Below, piece after piece: positions 1-8,803 of a stretch of 64,000 bases of DNA. A program made the position numbers and the translations under genes. Source of the DNA: UBA9160 sp035489755 (GTDB lineage: Bacteria > Myxococcota_A > UBA9160); contig DATGZK010000018.1 in the NCBI GenBank assembly GCA_035489755.1, positions 1 through 64,000 of the forward strand, given 5' to 3'. Each line of letters begins with the position of its first letter. Position 1 is the stretch's first letter. A model generated the notes under the pieces. That model saw only the letters and a program-made list of their open reading frames with translations, ran no database searches and was not told where the DNA came from.

Positions 1-1934
1 GAGATCTCCTGGGCCCTTTCGCTCGAGGAACGATCCTCCGGTGCGAACTCGAACGTTCCCTTGCGGATGTTAAAGAAGGCGAGCTCGGGCAGGCTGAACA
101 GCGCGCCGCGCGCCCCAGCCGAGAGCACCTCCCCGCCATCAAAGGGTGCGAGAAGCAGCCCGACCGAGGCCGCACCAAGACCGGATGCAAAGTTGATGGC
201 ACCGTAGAGCGGACGTAGCGCTACGGCGTCATCGGTGAAAAAGAGGAAGAACGAATCATCGTGGGCATGATGGTACAGGGTCGAGCTGAGGGTATTGGAC
301 TCTCGCAAGTAAACCCCAATCGGCCCATCGCGCTGATAGAGCGCGCGGAGGAGGCCGCGGCGCCGGGAGGGCAGCTCATAACGGTCGACCACGTGCCAGC
401 GAGCTTCCACGCTCGTGGCCGAAACGAAGGGGATGAAGTTCAGGTTGAATCCGACGCCGACGTGACCGCCCAAGCGGCGATCGGGACTCCCGTCCGCTTC
501 CTCTCCGGCCAAGCTGCGATCGATCGTGCGAAAGACCTCGGTCACGCAATTGCGTGTGATGAGATCGTACCCGAAAATCTGCAACAGCTCCTGCTCGAGG
601 GCGGCTTTCTCCATGACGACGCGTGCTCGGACCTCGCGCAGAACGAGATCTGCCGCTGCAATCTCTGGAAGGTCGATCCGGCGCGACGGCCGGGCGGGAA
701 TCAGCCGCCCCGGATGGAGCCGGACGTCGCGCGCGCCGCGCGCCCCTTCCTCGAGCTCGAGGAGGCGGTTGCCGGTGGACTCGAGGTCGGCGAGGCGCAC
801 CTCCTCGAACGCACTGCCATCAAACAGCGCTCCGCGTGCGGCGAGAAAGGCGGCGCGGTTCTCGGCGTCGAGGGCGGGAAGGAGCGGCTTGCTGCGTGCG
901 AGGGCAGCGCGAGGAAGGAGCGGGTCCTCGCCGCTGAAGGCGTCGAGCAAAAATAAGTGCCGGGTCTCGACGGAGGCGTGCAGGGCCTCAAGGCGCGCCA
1001 TTCCCACCAGGAGCGGAAACCCAAAGTCAGGTCGGCTCGATGCGACGAGGTCAGCGAGGCGGAGCTCAAGCTCCGCAGCGAACCGAGTGAGGCGCTCCCG
1101 CTCCGGGTCGGAAAGCGTCCAATCCGGGCCTTCGCCCGTGCGCAGGCTCCCAGCTCGCAGGGGGAGCGCGCGCTCCAGGATCTCGAGGGCACGCAGGCCA
1201 ACGAGGCCGTCCAGGTAGCGGCGGGCGAATCCGTAGGACGCCGTCGGCGGCACCTCTTTCGAAACGGGACTCCCCCGGACGCCTGGGCTTTCAGGTTCGA
1301 GCCCGGCGAGCGACGCCTTAAGCTCGGCCTCGCGCCGGGGCAAGAAGTCCGGGCCGCGGGCTGTTGCGACTCGCGTTCGAAGGGCGTCGAGGACAGGCGA
1401 GGCCGGCGCGGCTGCGATGGGGTCGCCTCCGTCGGGCAGGAAGAACCCCGCTGCGGGGAGCAAGAGCCCCCGCAAGCCAGGGTCTCTCGCTCCCACCTGC
1501 CGCGCGGAGCGTTCACGCAAGAAGTGCTCAAGCAGCGCCGCATCCTCGGCAGCGCTTGCAACCCGATCGAAATACGCCTCTTGAATCTGCCGCTGCTCTT
1601 CGAAGCCGTCGCGCAGGATCTTGTACGTTTCGTCCGAGACCCCGACGCGAACGCCTCGGATGTTGCGGTTCTGGAGTGCGCTGTACAGATGAATGAAGGA
1701 TTGGTCGCCGTCTCGGTAGAGCCGCAGCACACCCGGTGCTTCGTTTTGGTAGTGATAGACCTCGTCGCCGAAGCGGACAGCGACGTGGCCTCCGCTCGAG
1801 CCGCCCTCGTTCGCATCGACATACAGGTATTCGAAGGTCCGGGTGGGGGTCTCTTCAGCGAAGGCACACGCTGCCTGCGCGACGACCACCAGCGCGAAGG
1901 GAAGGACGATCCCGCAGTGCCAAGAGGACCTCAC
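1..1934 (-). CDS. Exported papain-fold-like (DUF4105-type) protein, 3' end cut by the window edge
   Basis: The frame is open from a GTG at 1934 to the left edge, so at least 644 codons are visible and the C-terminus is missing. An AGGGA lies about 9 bases before the GTG. The N-terminus is a signal peptide (hydrophobic run, then ACAFAEE). Next come a GGHVAVRFGDEVYHYQ segment (His near residue 46) and, near residue 460, ITRNCVTEVF. This His-first, Cys-later order resembles DUF4105 and other permuted papain/NlpC-like folds, so a cysteine peptidase or amidase acting in the envelope is plausible. Near the visible end are hydrophobic stretches that could be membrane segments. It starts 16 bp after the lipoprotein gene at 1951 and is probably co-transcribed with it. 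The family assignment rests on motifs only; the substrate is unknown. Confidence 0.7.
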   Translation of the reverse strand, partial: MRSSWHCGIVLPFALVVVAQAACAFAEETPTRTFEYLYVDANEGGSSGGHVAVRFGDEVYHYQNEAPGVLRLYRDGDQSFIHLYSALQNRNIRGVRVGVSDETYKILRDGFEEQRQIQEAYFDRVASAAEDAALLEHFLRERSARQVGARDPGLRGLLLPAAGFFLPDGGDPIAAAPASPVLDALRTRVATARGPDFLPRREAELKASLAGLEPESPGVRGSPVSKEVPPTASYGFARRYLDGLVGLRALEILERALPLRAGSLRTGEGPDWTLSDPERERLTRFAAELELRLADLVASSRPDFGFPLLVGMARLEALHASVETRHLFLLDAFSGEDPLLPRAALARSKPLLPALDAENRAAFLAARGALFDGSAFEEVRLADLESTGNRLLELEEGARGARDVRLHPGRLIPARPSRRIDLPEIAAADLVLREVRARVVMEKAALEQELLQIFGYDLITRNCVTEVFRTIDRSLAGEEADGSPDRRLGGHVGVGFNLNFIPFVSATSVEARWHVVDRYELPSRRRGLLRALYQRDGPIGVYLRESNTLSSTLYHHAHDDSFFLFFTDDAVALRPLYGAINFASGLGAASVGLLLAPFDGGEVLSAGARGALFSLPELAFFNIRKGTFEFAPEDRSSSERAQEI

Positions 1935-1950
1935 GGGCTGGGTCCCTTCG

Positions 1951-2367
1951 CTAGGACGTGCCGTCGTAGCCCTTCTGGATCATCTCAGCCCGCGAGACGT
2001 CGTCGCGCGCCAAGTTCGACTTCCACGCCGAGAGTTCAATCGGCTTTAGACCGCCCTTGCGGAGTCCTTGGCCGATCGCGAGATAGGTTCCCTTGTCAAG
2101 CTCCCAGTCCGTAATGCCGTGCTTTGCCGCGATGCTCCCAATCTTGCGCTCGTAGCCTTCGAAATCGCCGCCCGATCGAATGTACGCAGCGGTGTAATCG
2201 CGCACGTCTTCGCGGTACGCCGCTTCGCTATCTCCCGAGGAGTCGCTCGAGCTCTTGAACGGGCTCGACACCGATTTCGAGATGCTCTCAGAGCTGTCCG
2301 AGAAGGAACAGGCCGAAGCCGTAACGAGGAGGACGGCAAGAACGAGCGCAAGCGGACGAGACAGCAT
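1951..2367 (-). CDS. Small conserved lipoprotein
   Basis: This 138-residue protein begins with a lipoprotein signal (MLSRPLALVLAVLLVTASAC, Cys 20 as lipidation site). A Ser-rich linker follows, then a compact domain containing YREDVRDYTAAY, AAKHGITDWE and AIGQGLRKGG and ending IQKGYDGTS. It matches my memory of a conserved putative-lipoprotein family of about 130-140 residues in Gram-negative bacteria with no known function. ATG at 2367 was chosen because GGGAGG lies 7 bases upstream and the signal peptide starts there; the frame is open further upstream but looks non-coding. It is the first gene of a two-gene unit with the exported protein that starts at 1934. Confidence 0.85.
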   Translation of the reverse strand: MLSRPLALVLAVLLVTASACSFSDSSESISKSVSSPFKSSSDSSGDSEAAYREDVRDYTAAYIRSGGDFEGYERKIGSIAAKHGITDWELDKGTYLAIGQGLRKGGLKPIELSAWKSNLARDDVSRAEMIQKGYDGTS

Positions 2368-2395
2368 GGGGGGCCTCCCTTGGTTCTGTCCCAGG

Positions 2396-3253
2396 TTAGC
2401 TGCTTTCCGGCCGCGGCCAGACGTGGCGGCCGATGTAGTTTGGGTCCACGGGATGCGCAGGCAGGGGAGGGAAATCGCCCGCCGGGCGCGGCCAGACGAT
2501 CGGCGTTGCGTCGCTCGCGATCGGCGCCCCGACCCGGATCTGTCCGCGGTCCACCGACGGATGAGGTCCGGCGTGGGCGCGCGTCGAGCCGTCCCGAAAG
2601 AAAATGATCGTATGCACGCGACGGATGCGGTTCGAACGGTTCGCTTTCGCGAGGTGCACGGTGAGGCCGTGGTGGAAGGCCACGCTCCCACGGCGCACGG
2701 GGACGAAGACCGGCTGCGTCCCCTGAAGAGCCGGATCCCTCAAGATGTCATAAGGCTCGCCGAGGAAGATGTTCACGAACTTGCGCAGCCCCACGCGGTG
2801 GGATCCCGGGACGTACCCCATGCAGCCCACCTCCTCGTCCACGTCGACGAGGGGCACCCACGCCGTCACCGTGTCCGTCTCGTTCATCGGCCAGTAGGGC
2901 TGATCCTGGTGTGCGTCGGTCTCCCGCCCCCCCGCCTCCTTGTAGAGCGCCTGGTCGTGCCAAAGCCGAACCGCAGGGGCGTCGAGCAGAAATGCCGCGG
3001 TCTCCGCCACGCCGGGATGGAAGGTGAGGGAGCGGATCTCGGGGGTGTCCTCCCAGAGGTTGATGCATTGCAGAAAGGACTGCTCGTAGCGGCTGCGTTC
3101 GGCGGGGGGTCGGACCTCCCGGGTACGCCTGGCCACCACCGCATCGATCTCGGGGGTGACGCGGTCGAGGAGGGCGGCGTCGAGCAGGTCCGGTACGACC
3201 AAGAAGCCGTCTCGGCGGAAGCGCTCCTTCAGCTCTGCGGGGAGGGGAGGCAT
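2396..3253 (-). CDS. Phytanoyl-CoA dioxygenase (PhyH) family protein
   Basis: This 285-residue protein has the Fe(II)/2-oxoglutarate dioxygenase fold of the PhyH family. The HxD iron motif is in DAHQDQPYWP (about residue 120). The distal His lies in FHHGLTVHLAK, with a following Arg-rich segment (NRSNRIRR) that would bind 2-oxoglutarate. The jelly-roll core is recognisable in GCMGYVPGSHRVGL. Such enzymes hydroxylate small molecules or acyl chains; the substrate cannot be read from sequence. The gene is divergent from a Crp/Fnr regulator with 101 bp between the starts, so that regulator may control it. A second PhyH protein, at 12576, is only distantly similar. Confidence 0.9.
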   Translation of the reverse strand: MPPLPAELKERFRRDGFLVVPDLLDAALLDRVTPEIDAVVARRTREVRPPAERSRYEQSFLQCINLWEDTPEIRSLTFHPGVAETAAFLLDAPAVRLWHDQALYKEAGGRETDAHQDQPYWPMNETDTVTAWVPLVDVDEEVGCMGYVPGSHRVGLRKFVNIFLGEPYDILRDPALQGTQPVFVPVRRGSVAFHHGLTVHLAKANRSNRIRRVHTIIFFRDGSTRAHAGPHPSVDRGQIRVGAPIASDATPIVWPRPAGDFPPLPAHPVDPNYIGRHVWPRPESS

Positions 3254-3354
3254 TGCGTTCCTCCTACTGCTTCGGTCGAGGCTCTGTCAACCGCTGCTGC
3301 CGAATCGAGGCCCCGGCACTAGGCTTGGGCCGGTACTTTGCGAGCCGAGGCCCG
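3254..3354. promoter_or_regulatory. Divergent promoter region between PhyH gene and Crp/Fnr gene
   Basis: This 101-bp gap separates the start codons of two divergent genes and must hold both promoters. No clear -35/-10 pair or Crp-type palindrome stands out by eye. The call is positional only. Confidence 0.4.
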
Positions 3355-4047
3355 ATGGACGACTACTGGCACCTGCGGAATGTTGATTGGATGGGTTCGC
3401 TCTCGCCGGGCGAGAGCGAGCTCTTGAGGCGGGAATCGACCAGCCGCTCCTACGCCCCTGGCGAGATGATCTTCGCACCGACATCCAACCCGAGCTCGGT
3501 CTACCTGCTCGAGCAGGGCCTTGTACGGATCTACCGCCTCTCGGAGACGGGCGCCGAGGTGACCTTCGGGTATGTCTCCCCGGGAGAGGTATTCGGGGAA
3601 CTCGTGCTCTTTGGCGTCGCGGCGCGCGAGAGCTTCGCCGAGTCCGTGATCCTTTCCATCGTGCGCAAGATTCCCCGCGCTGCCTTTTTGAGCCTCCTCG
3701 AGGCCCGCCCGGCGATGGTCTTGGCCGTCACCAAGCAGATTGGTGAACGGATGCGCCGCATCGAGAGCCGTGTGGAGAACCTCGTCTTTCGCGATGTCCG
3801 GAGCCGCGTCGCGCAAATTCTGCTCGAGCTTGCAGACGATTTCGGCCGCTCCGAGGGCGAGGGGATCCTGATCGACATCCCGCTGACCCAGAGTGAACTT
3901 GCAACGCTCGTGGGATCCGTACGGCAGACCGTGAACGACACGCTCCGCCAGTTCGAGCAGGCGGGCTGGATCCGCCAGCAGGGGCGACAGCTGATGATCG
4001 TGAGACGAGACGAGCTTCAGCACTTGACGCAGCGCATCTCGGCGTAG
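3355..4047 (+). CDS. Crp/Fnr family transcriptional regulator
   Basis: The 230-residue protein has an N-terminal cyclic-nucleotide-binding-type beta-barrel (SVYLLEQGLVRIYRLSETG, then SPGEVFGELVLFG), a long dimerisation helix (KQIGERMRRIESRVENL), and a C-terminal winged HTH containing TQSELATLVGSVRQTVNDTL. It lacks the N-terminal Cys cluster of FNR, so it is not an Fe-S oxygen sensor of that kind; the ligand is unknown. ATG 3355 was taken because the domain begins at MDDYWHLR and the longer upstream reading looks non-coding. Its closest target candidate is the divergent PhyH gene. A short hairpin follows it before the convergent gene at 4118. Confidence 0.92.
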   Translation: MDDYWHLRNVDWMGSLSPGESELLRRESTSRSYAPGEMIFAPTSNPSSVYLLEQGLVRIYRLSETGAEVTFGYVSPGEVFGELVLFGVAARESFAESVILSIVRKIPRAAFLSLLEARPAMVLAVTKQIGERMRRIESRVENLVFRDVRSRVAQILLELADDFGRSEGEGILIDIPLTQSELATLVGSVRQTVNDTLRQFEQAGWIRQQGRQLMIVRRDELQHLTQRISA

Positions 4048-4080
4048 GAGCGTCCGCGGCTGTGGCGGGAGCGTTGCGGC

Positions 4081-4093
4081 GGCCGAAACGGCC
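4081..4093. terminator. Weak hairpin between convergent genes
   Basis: GGCCG-AAA-CGGCC forms a perfect 5-bp stem in the 70-bp gap between the regulator and the DHODH-like gene. No U-tract follows directly on either strand, so intrinsic termination is doubtful. Confidence 0.25.
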
Positions 4094-4117
4094 CCTCTCA
4101 AATCGTCAAAAAAGGCC

Positions 4118-5116
4118 CTAGCCCTTCGTGTACGAACGCAGCGTCCGTAGGTACTGCGCGCGCTCAAAGGCCTCTGGATCCGGCGAAGCGCGCTGGCTCG
4201 CGCTGCCCTTCAGCTGCTCGATCGATTCGTACTCGTGCTCTTCGAGCCAGCGCATCATGCCCTGCTCCATTTCTCGAAACAGGGCGGGTCCGCGCTTTAG
4301 CAGCGACGACGCCATCATGGCCGCATCTGCGCCGGCGAGCAGCACCTTGAGCGCGTCTCGCGCACTGTGAATGCCGGAGCTCGCGGCGAGGGAGGCCTTC
4401 ACGTGGCCGTGCAGAAGGGCAATCCAGCGCAAGGGAAGCCGTAGCTCTTCGGGCTCGCTTAGCGTGAGCGTCGGCACGATCTCGAGCGTCTCGAGGTCAA
4501 AATCGGGCTGATAGAAGCGATTGAAGAGCACAAGCCCATCGGCGCCGATCCGAACTGCGCAGCACGCGAAGTCCGCAAGAGCGGTAAAAAACGGCGAGAG
4601 CTTGACGCTCAGAGGGAGGGTGACCTCCGCCCGGACGGCGGCGATCAGCTCGAGCGAGCGCTGCTCGAGTTCCGCGGCGTGGTGCGAGGGGTCGGCCGCC
4701 ACGCGGTAGAGGTTGAGCTCCAGCGCGTCGGCACCCGCGCGCTCGATCGCTCTTGCGATCGACGTCCAGCCGCCCCGCGTTGTGCCATTGAGGCTCGCGA
4801 TGACCGGGATCGCAAGGGCGTCCTTCGCCGCCGCCACGAGCTCGAGCAGCTTGTCCAGCCCGCTCTCGTAATGCGCGGGCTCCGGCAGGTAGGTCTGTGC
4901 TTCGGCGAAGCTTTCGCTGCCCTCGGTGAGCGCGCCGTGGAGCGCGAGCGCATCGCGCACCAGCTCCTCCTCGAAAAGAGACGGCAAAACGACTGCGGAT
5001 GCGCCGGCGTCCTCGAGCCGGCGCAAGCCATCGAGCGTTCCCGTAAGCGGTGAGGAGGACGCGACAAGCGGCGTTCGCAGCCGAAAACCGAGGTAGCGTG
5101 AGCCAAGGTTGGGCAC
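4118..5116 (-). CDS. Dihydroorotate dehydrogenase-like flavoprotein
   Basis: The 332-residue protein is a TIM-barrel flavin enzyme of the dihydroorotate-dehydrogenase-like group. Typical segments are RTPLVASSSPLTGTLDGLRRL at the N-terminus, PVIASLNGTTRGGW, ADALELNLY, LPLSVKLSPFF and ADGLVLFNRFYQPD. It begins with GTG at 5116, only 3 bp after the stop of the PFOR gene, so the two form one transcription unit. This DHODH-like family is often seen next to PFOR genes and is probably not pyrimidine-biosynthetic. A redox role connected to PFOR is inference; the real reaction is not known. Confidence 0.85.
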   Translation of the reverse strand: MPNLGSRYLGFRLRTPLVASSSPLTGTLDGLRRLEDAGASAVVLPSLFEEELVRDALALHGALTEGSESFAEAQTYLPEPAHYESGLDKLLELVAAAKDALAIPVIASLNGTTRGGWTSIARAIERAGADALELNLYRVAADPSHHAAELEQRSLELIAAVRAEVTLPLSVKLSPFFTALADFACCAVRIGADGLVLFNRFYQPDFDLETLEIVPTLTLSEPEELRLPLRWIALLHGHVKASLAASSGIHSARDALKVLLAGADAAMMASSLLKRGPALFREMEQGMMRWLEEHEYESIEQLKGSASQRASPDPEAFERAQYLRTLRSYTKG

Positions 5117-5119
5117 GCG

Positions 5120-8100
5120 TCAGTCCTCCGGGCCGGGATTTCGCACGGGCTCGCTGCCCGGCGGCGCTTCGGTCGACGGCACACTCCGCTCGATCCCGGC
5201 GAGCGCACTGTAGTGGCGCCAGCGCTCGTTTGCGTCGGCCTGGGCGAGTGCAGCCAGTCGTGCAGCGCGGGCAGGATCGCTGCGCTCGAGCATGGAAAAC
5301 CGGGTTTCGCTCGCGAAGAAATCGCGCAGCGGCATCGACGCCTCCCGCGAATCGAGCTGGAAGGGGCGCTGATGGGGATCGTTGCCGGGGTGGTAGCGCC
5401 AGAGCGGCCAAAATCCGCTTCGCACCGCGTCGCGTTGGTGCGCCATGGATTGCGACATGTCGATTCCGTGAGCGATGCAGGTGCTGTAGGCGATCACGAG
5501 GGACGGCCCGGCCCAGGCATCGGCCTCGAGCAGGGACTTCAGCGTATGGGCATCGTTTGCGCCGAGGGCGACCTGTGCGACGTAGACGTGGCCGTAGGCG
5601 CTGGCGAGGAGTCCTAGATCCTTTCGCCCGACCGGCTTGCCGCTGGCGGCAAACTTCGCGACCGCGCCCCGCGGCGTTGCCTTGGAAGCCTGGCCGCCGG
5701 TATTCGAGTAGACCTGGGTGTCGAGCACGAGCACGTTCACGTCGCGTCCGGACGCGAGCACGTGGTCAAGGCCCGCCGAACCGATGTCGTAGGCCCAGCC
5801 GTCGCCGCCCACAATCCACACGCTCTTGCGTACGAGATCATCCGCCAGGCTCTCAAGGCGTCGCGCCTCGGGGCCCGCAATCTCCGCCAGTACGGTGCGC
5901 AGCAACCCTACGCGCGCGCGCTGCGCTTGGATGGCGACTTCTCCTTGCCCGCGTTCTGCGAGGAGCTGCTGCACGAGCTTTTCTCCCACGCGTTCCGCGA
6001 GCGCGAGAAGCAGGCGACGGGCCTCCTCTGTCTGTTTTTCGAGCGCGACGCGAAACCCAAGGCCAAACTCGGCATTGTCTTCGAAGAGAGAGTTCGCCCA
6101 CGCCGGGCCCCGGCCTTCCGCGTTGGTAGTCCACGGCGTGGTCGGCAGGTTCCCCCCGTAGATGGATGAGCAGCCCGTTGCGTTCGCGACCAGAAGCCGC
6201 TCCCCAAAAAGCTGCGAGAGAAGCTTCAGATAAGGGGTCTCGCCGCAGCCCGCGCATGCGCCCGAGAACTCGAAGAGCGGCTCGCGCGTCTGCGCGGCCT
6301 TCACCGTCGAGGCCTCGAGGAGTGTGCGATCGAGCTCGGGGATCCGCAGGAAGAATTCGAAATTGGCCCGCTCGCTCTCGCGGCGCGATCCAGCGGGCGC
6401 CATGTCGAGGGCCTTGTGCTTCAGCTCCTCTTTGCTCCGCGCAGGGCAGACCTCCACGCACACCCCGCAGCCCGTGCAGTCGTCGGGTGCGACTTGGATG
6501 GTGAGGGCGTGGCCTTGGAGCTCACGGGAGCGAAACGGCTTGGTGAGGAAGCTGGCGGGCGCCTGTGTGCCGTCGACCTCCGGGTAGACTTTCATGCGAA
6601 CTGCGGCGTGAGGACAGGCGATGGCGCACTTGCCGCAGTCGATGCAGAGCGTCGGATCCCAAACGGGTATCTGCTCGGCGAGCATCCGCTTTTCGAACCG
6701 CGCCGTGCCCGTCGGAAAGGTGCCATCGGCCGGAAGCGCGCTCACCGGCAAGAGGTCCCCCTCGCCGGCGAGCAGACGCGCGGTCACGCGCTGCACGAAC
6801 CGAGGTTCCGTCTCGGGAATCGGAGGTTCGTCCGTTCGCAGCGGTCCGTCGCTCGGCACCGAAGCGCGCTGGAGCGCCCCGAGCGCGCGGTCGACGGCGG
6901 CCAGGTTTCGTTCCACGATGGTCTTGCCACGTTTTGCGTAGGCCTTCTCAATCGATTGGCGGATCGCCGAAAGCGCCTGCTCGCGTGGCAGAACTCCGCA
7001 GAGCGCAAAGAAGCAGGGTTGCATCACGGTGTTGATATGGCCCGCCAGTCCGACCTCCCGCGCCACACGGTGGGCATCGATGACCCACAGCTCGAGTTCC
7101 TTTTCGCGGATGATGCGCTGAGCGCGGCCGGGCAGTGCATCCCAGACCTCCGCAGGGGGATGGGGGCTATTCAGCAAGAAGCGCGCCCGAGGGGCGGCCC
7201 GGCCCAGCACATCGATGCGCGAGAGGAACGATTCGTGGTGGCACGCCACGAGCTCGGCGAGCTCGATCTGGTAGGTGGAGCGAATCGGCGCGGGGCCAAA
7301 GCGCAGGTGGGAGATCGTCACGGCGCCCGACTTCTTGGAGTCGTAGACGAAATAGCCCTGGGCGAAGAGCCCGGTTTGCTCGCCGATAATCTTGACCGAA
7401 CTCTTCGCCGCACCCACGCTCCCGTCGCTTCCCAGTCCGAAGAGCACAGCCCGCACTCCGGGACCCTCCGTGCAAAACGCGCGGTCCCAGGGCAGGCTGG
7501 TATGGGACACGTCATCGTGGATTCCGACGGTGAAGTGGTTCCGGGGCTTCTCTCGGGCAAGTTCGTCAAACACAGCCTTGACCATGCCGGGGGTGAACTC
7601 CTTGGATCCGAGTCCGTAGCGGCCGCCGACGATGCGAGGAATGCCTGCGCGCGCGCCTGCGGCGGCATGCTCCATGCACGCCGTCAGCACGTCCTGGTAC
7701 AAGGGTTCCCCGGCCGAGCCCGGTTCCTTCGTGCGGTCGAGGACCGCGATCGCCCGCGCCGTTCGCGGGAGTGCGTCGGTGAAAGCCGCAACCGGGAACG
7801 GCCGAAAGAGGCGAGGAACCACGACACCCACGCGCTCCCCCGCTGCGGAAAGCCTCTCGACCACCTCGCGTGCTGCACCCACGCCCGATCCCATGAGCAC
7901 AAGCACCCGCTCGGCGTCCGGCGACCCGATGTAGTCGACGAGCTGGTAGGTGCGCCCCGTCCGCTCTGCGAGGCGCGCAAACGACTCTGCGACGATCTGC
8001 GGAACTTCCGCATAGAAGGGATTGGACGCTTCCCGCGACTGGAAGAAGACGTCGGGATTCTGCGCGGTGCCACGGAGCACCGGCCGGTCGGGCGATAGCC

Positions 8101-8710
8101 GTCGCGCCCTGTGCGCGAGGATCATGTCCTCACTCACGATCGTCCGCAGATCGTCGTCGGAGAGGATCTCAATCGAGTGCATTTCGTGAGACGTCCGAAA
8201 GCCGTCGAAAAAGTGCAAAAACGGCACCCGGCTGCGGAGCGTCGCAGCATGGGCGATGAGCGCGAAGTCGTGGGCCTCCTGGACGGAGCTGCTCGCGAGA
8301 AAGGCAAAGCCCGTGGTGCGGGCTGCCATTACATCGCTGTGATCTCCAAAGATGGAAAGTGCGTGGGTTGCGACGGCGCGTGCCGCGACATGAAGCACGC
8401 AAGGCAAGAGCTCGCCCGCGATCTTGAACATGCTTGGGATCATGAGCAGGAGACCCTGGGAGGCCGTGAAAGTCGTCGCGAGCGCGCCGCGCTGAAGCGC
8501 TCCGTGCAGAACGGCAGCAGCACCTGCCTCGCTTTGCATCTCGATCACCTCGGGTACGGTGCCCCAGAGGTTTGGACGGCCCTCTGCGCTCCAGGCGTCG
8601 GCAAGTTCGCCCATCGGCGACGCCGGTGTGATGGGATAGATCGCGGCGACTTCCGAAAGACGGTGAGCGACTCGTGCAGCGGCCTCGTTGCCGTCGATGC
8701 AAACGCGCAT
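5120..8710 (-). CDS. nifJ: Pyruvate:ferredoxin (flavodoxin) oxidoreductase, single chain
   Basis: The 1196-residue enzyme interconverts pyruvate + CoA and acetyl-CoA + CO2 with ferredoxin or flavodoxin. It has the full one-chain domain order: pyruvate-binding domain with YPITPASPMGE and the GDHSDVMAARTTG loop (residues about 20-150); gamma domain with SSVKIIGEQTGLFAQGYFVY; two 4Fe-4S clusters around CIDCGKCAIACP (about 690) and CTGCGVCVEVCP (about 744); and ThDP domain with CAGCGETPYLKLL and GGDGWAYDIGSAG. ATG 8710 has GGTGG just upstream and begins at MRVCIDGNEA, the usual N-terminus; an in-frame ATG at 8782 would add 24 unlikely residues. It heads an operon with the DHODH-like gene and is divergent from ppsA, 93 bp away. 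Confidence 0.97.
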   Translation of the reverse strand: MRVCIDGNEAAARVAHRLSEVAAIYPITPASPMGELADAWSAEGRPNLWGTVPEVIEMQSEAGAAAVLHGALQRGALATTFTASQGLLLMIPSMFKIAGELLPCVLHVAARAVATHALSIFGDHSDVMAARTTGFAFLASSSVQEAHDFALIAHAATLRSRVPFLHFFDGFRTSHEMHSIEILSDDDLRTIVSEDMILAHRARRLSPDRPVLRGTAQNPDVFFQSREASNPFYAEVPQIVAESFARLAERTGRTYQLVDYIGSPDAERVLVLMGSGVGAAREVVERLSAAGERVGVVVPRLFRPFPVAAFTDALPRTARAIAVLDRTKEPGSAGEPLYQDVLTACMEHAAAGARAGIPRIVGGRYGLGSKEFTPGMVKAVFDELAREKPRNHFTVGIHDDVSHTSLPWDRAFCTEGPGVRAVLFGLGSDGSVGAAKSSVKIIGEQTGLFAQGYFVYDSKKSGAVTISHLRFGPAPIRSTYQIELAELVACHHESFLSRIDVLGRAAPRARFLLNSPHPPAEVWDALPGRAQRIIREKELELWVIDAHRVAREVGLAGHINTVMQPCFFALCGVLPREQALSAIRQSIEKAYAKRGKTIVERNLAAVDRALGALQRASVPSDGPLRTDEPPIPETEPRFVQRVTARLLAGEGDLLPVSALPADGTFPTGTARFEKRMLAEQIPVWDPTLCIDCGKCAIACPHAAVRMKVYPEVDGTQAPASFLTKPFRSRELQGHALTIQVAPDDCTGCGVCVEVCPARSKEELKHKALDMAPAGSRRESERANFEFFLRIPELDRTLLEASTVKAAQTREPLFEFSGACAGCGETPYLKLLSQLFGERLLVANATGCSSIYGGNLPTTPWTTNAEGRGPAWANSLFEDNAEFGLGFRVALEKQTEEARRLLLALAERVGEKLVQQLLAERGQGEVAIQAQRARVGLLRTVLAEIAGPEARRLESLADDLVRKSVWIVGGDGWAYDIGSAGLDHVLASGRDVNVLVLDTQVYSNTGGQASKATPRGAVAKFAASGKPVGRKDLGLLASAYGHVYVAQVALGANDAHTLKSLLEADAWAGPSLVIAYSTCIAHGIDMSQSMAHQRDAVRSGFWPLWRYHPGNDPHQRPFQLDSREASMPLRDFFASETRFSMLERSDPARAARLAALAQADANERWRHYSALAGIERSVPSTEAPPGSEPVRNPGPED

Positions 8711-8803
8711 CTTGCCACCATGCCCGTCCGGGCAGAGGGATCTGTCAGCCAGCCGACAGGCTTCCCGTGCGCTATGCATCACGATGAGACTGGAGGAAAC
8801 TGC
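8711..8803. promoter_or_regulatory. Divergent promoter region nifJ/ppsA
   Basis: This 93-bp gap between the two divergent start codons holds the promoters of both pyruvate-node transcription units. The only clear signal is the GGAGG at 8792-8796 that serves the ppsA GTG. No operator palindrome is obvious. Confidence 0.4.

Noticed and set aside
701..1867. 388-codon minus-strand frame near the left edge
   Set aside because: It is a shifted frame of the partial exported protein whose true frame stays open to the edge and shows a signal peptide and papain-like motifs.
5050..6129. Plus-strand frame across the end of nifJ
   Set aside because: Arg-rich low-complexity shadow of the PFOR C-terminal domain.
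6416..8098. 560-codon plus-strand frame inside nifJ
   Set aside because: nifJ on the minus strand has complete domains and motifs; the opposite frame shows none.
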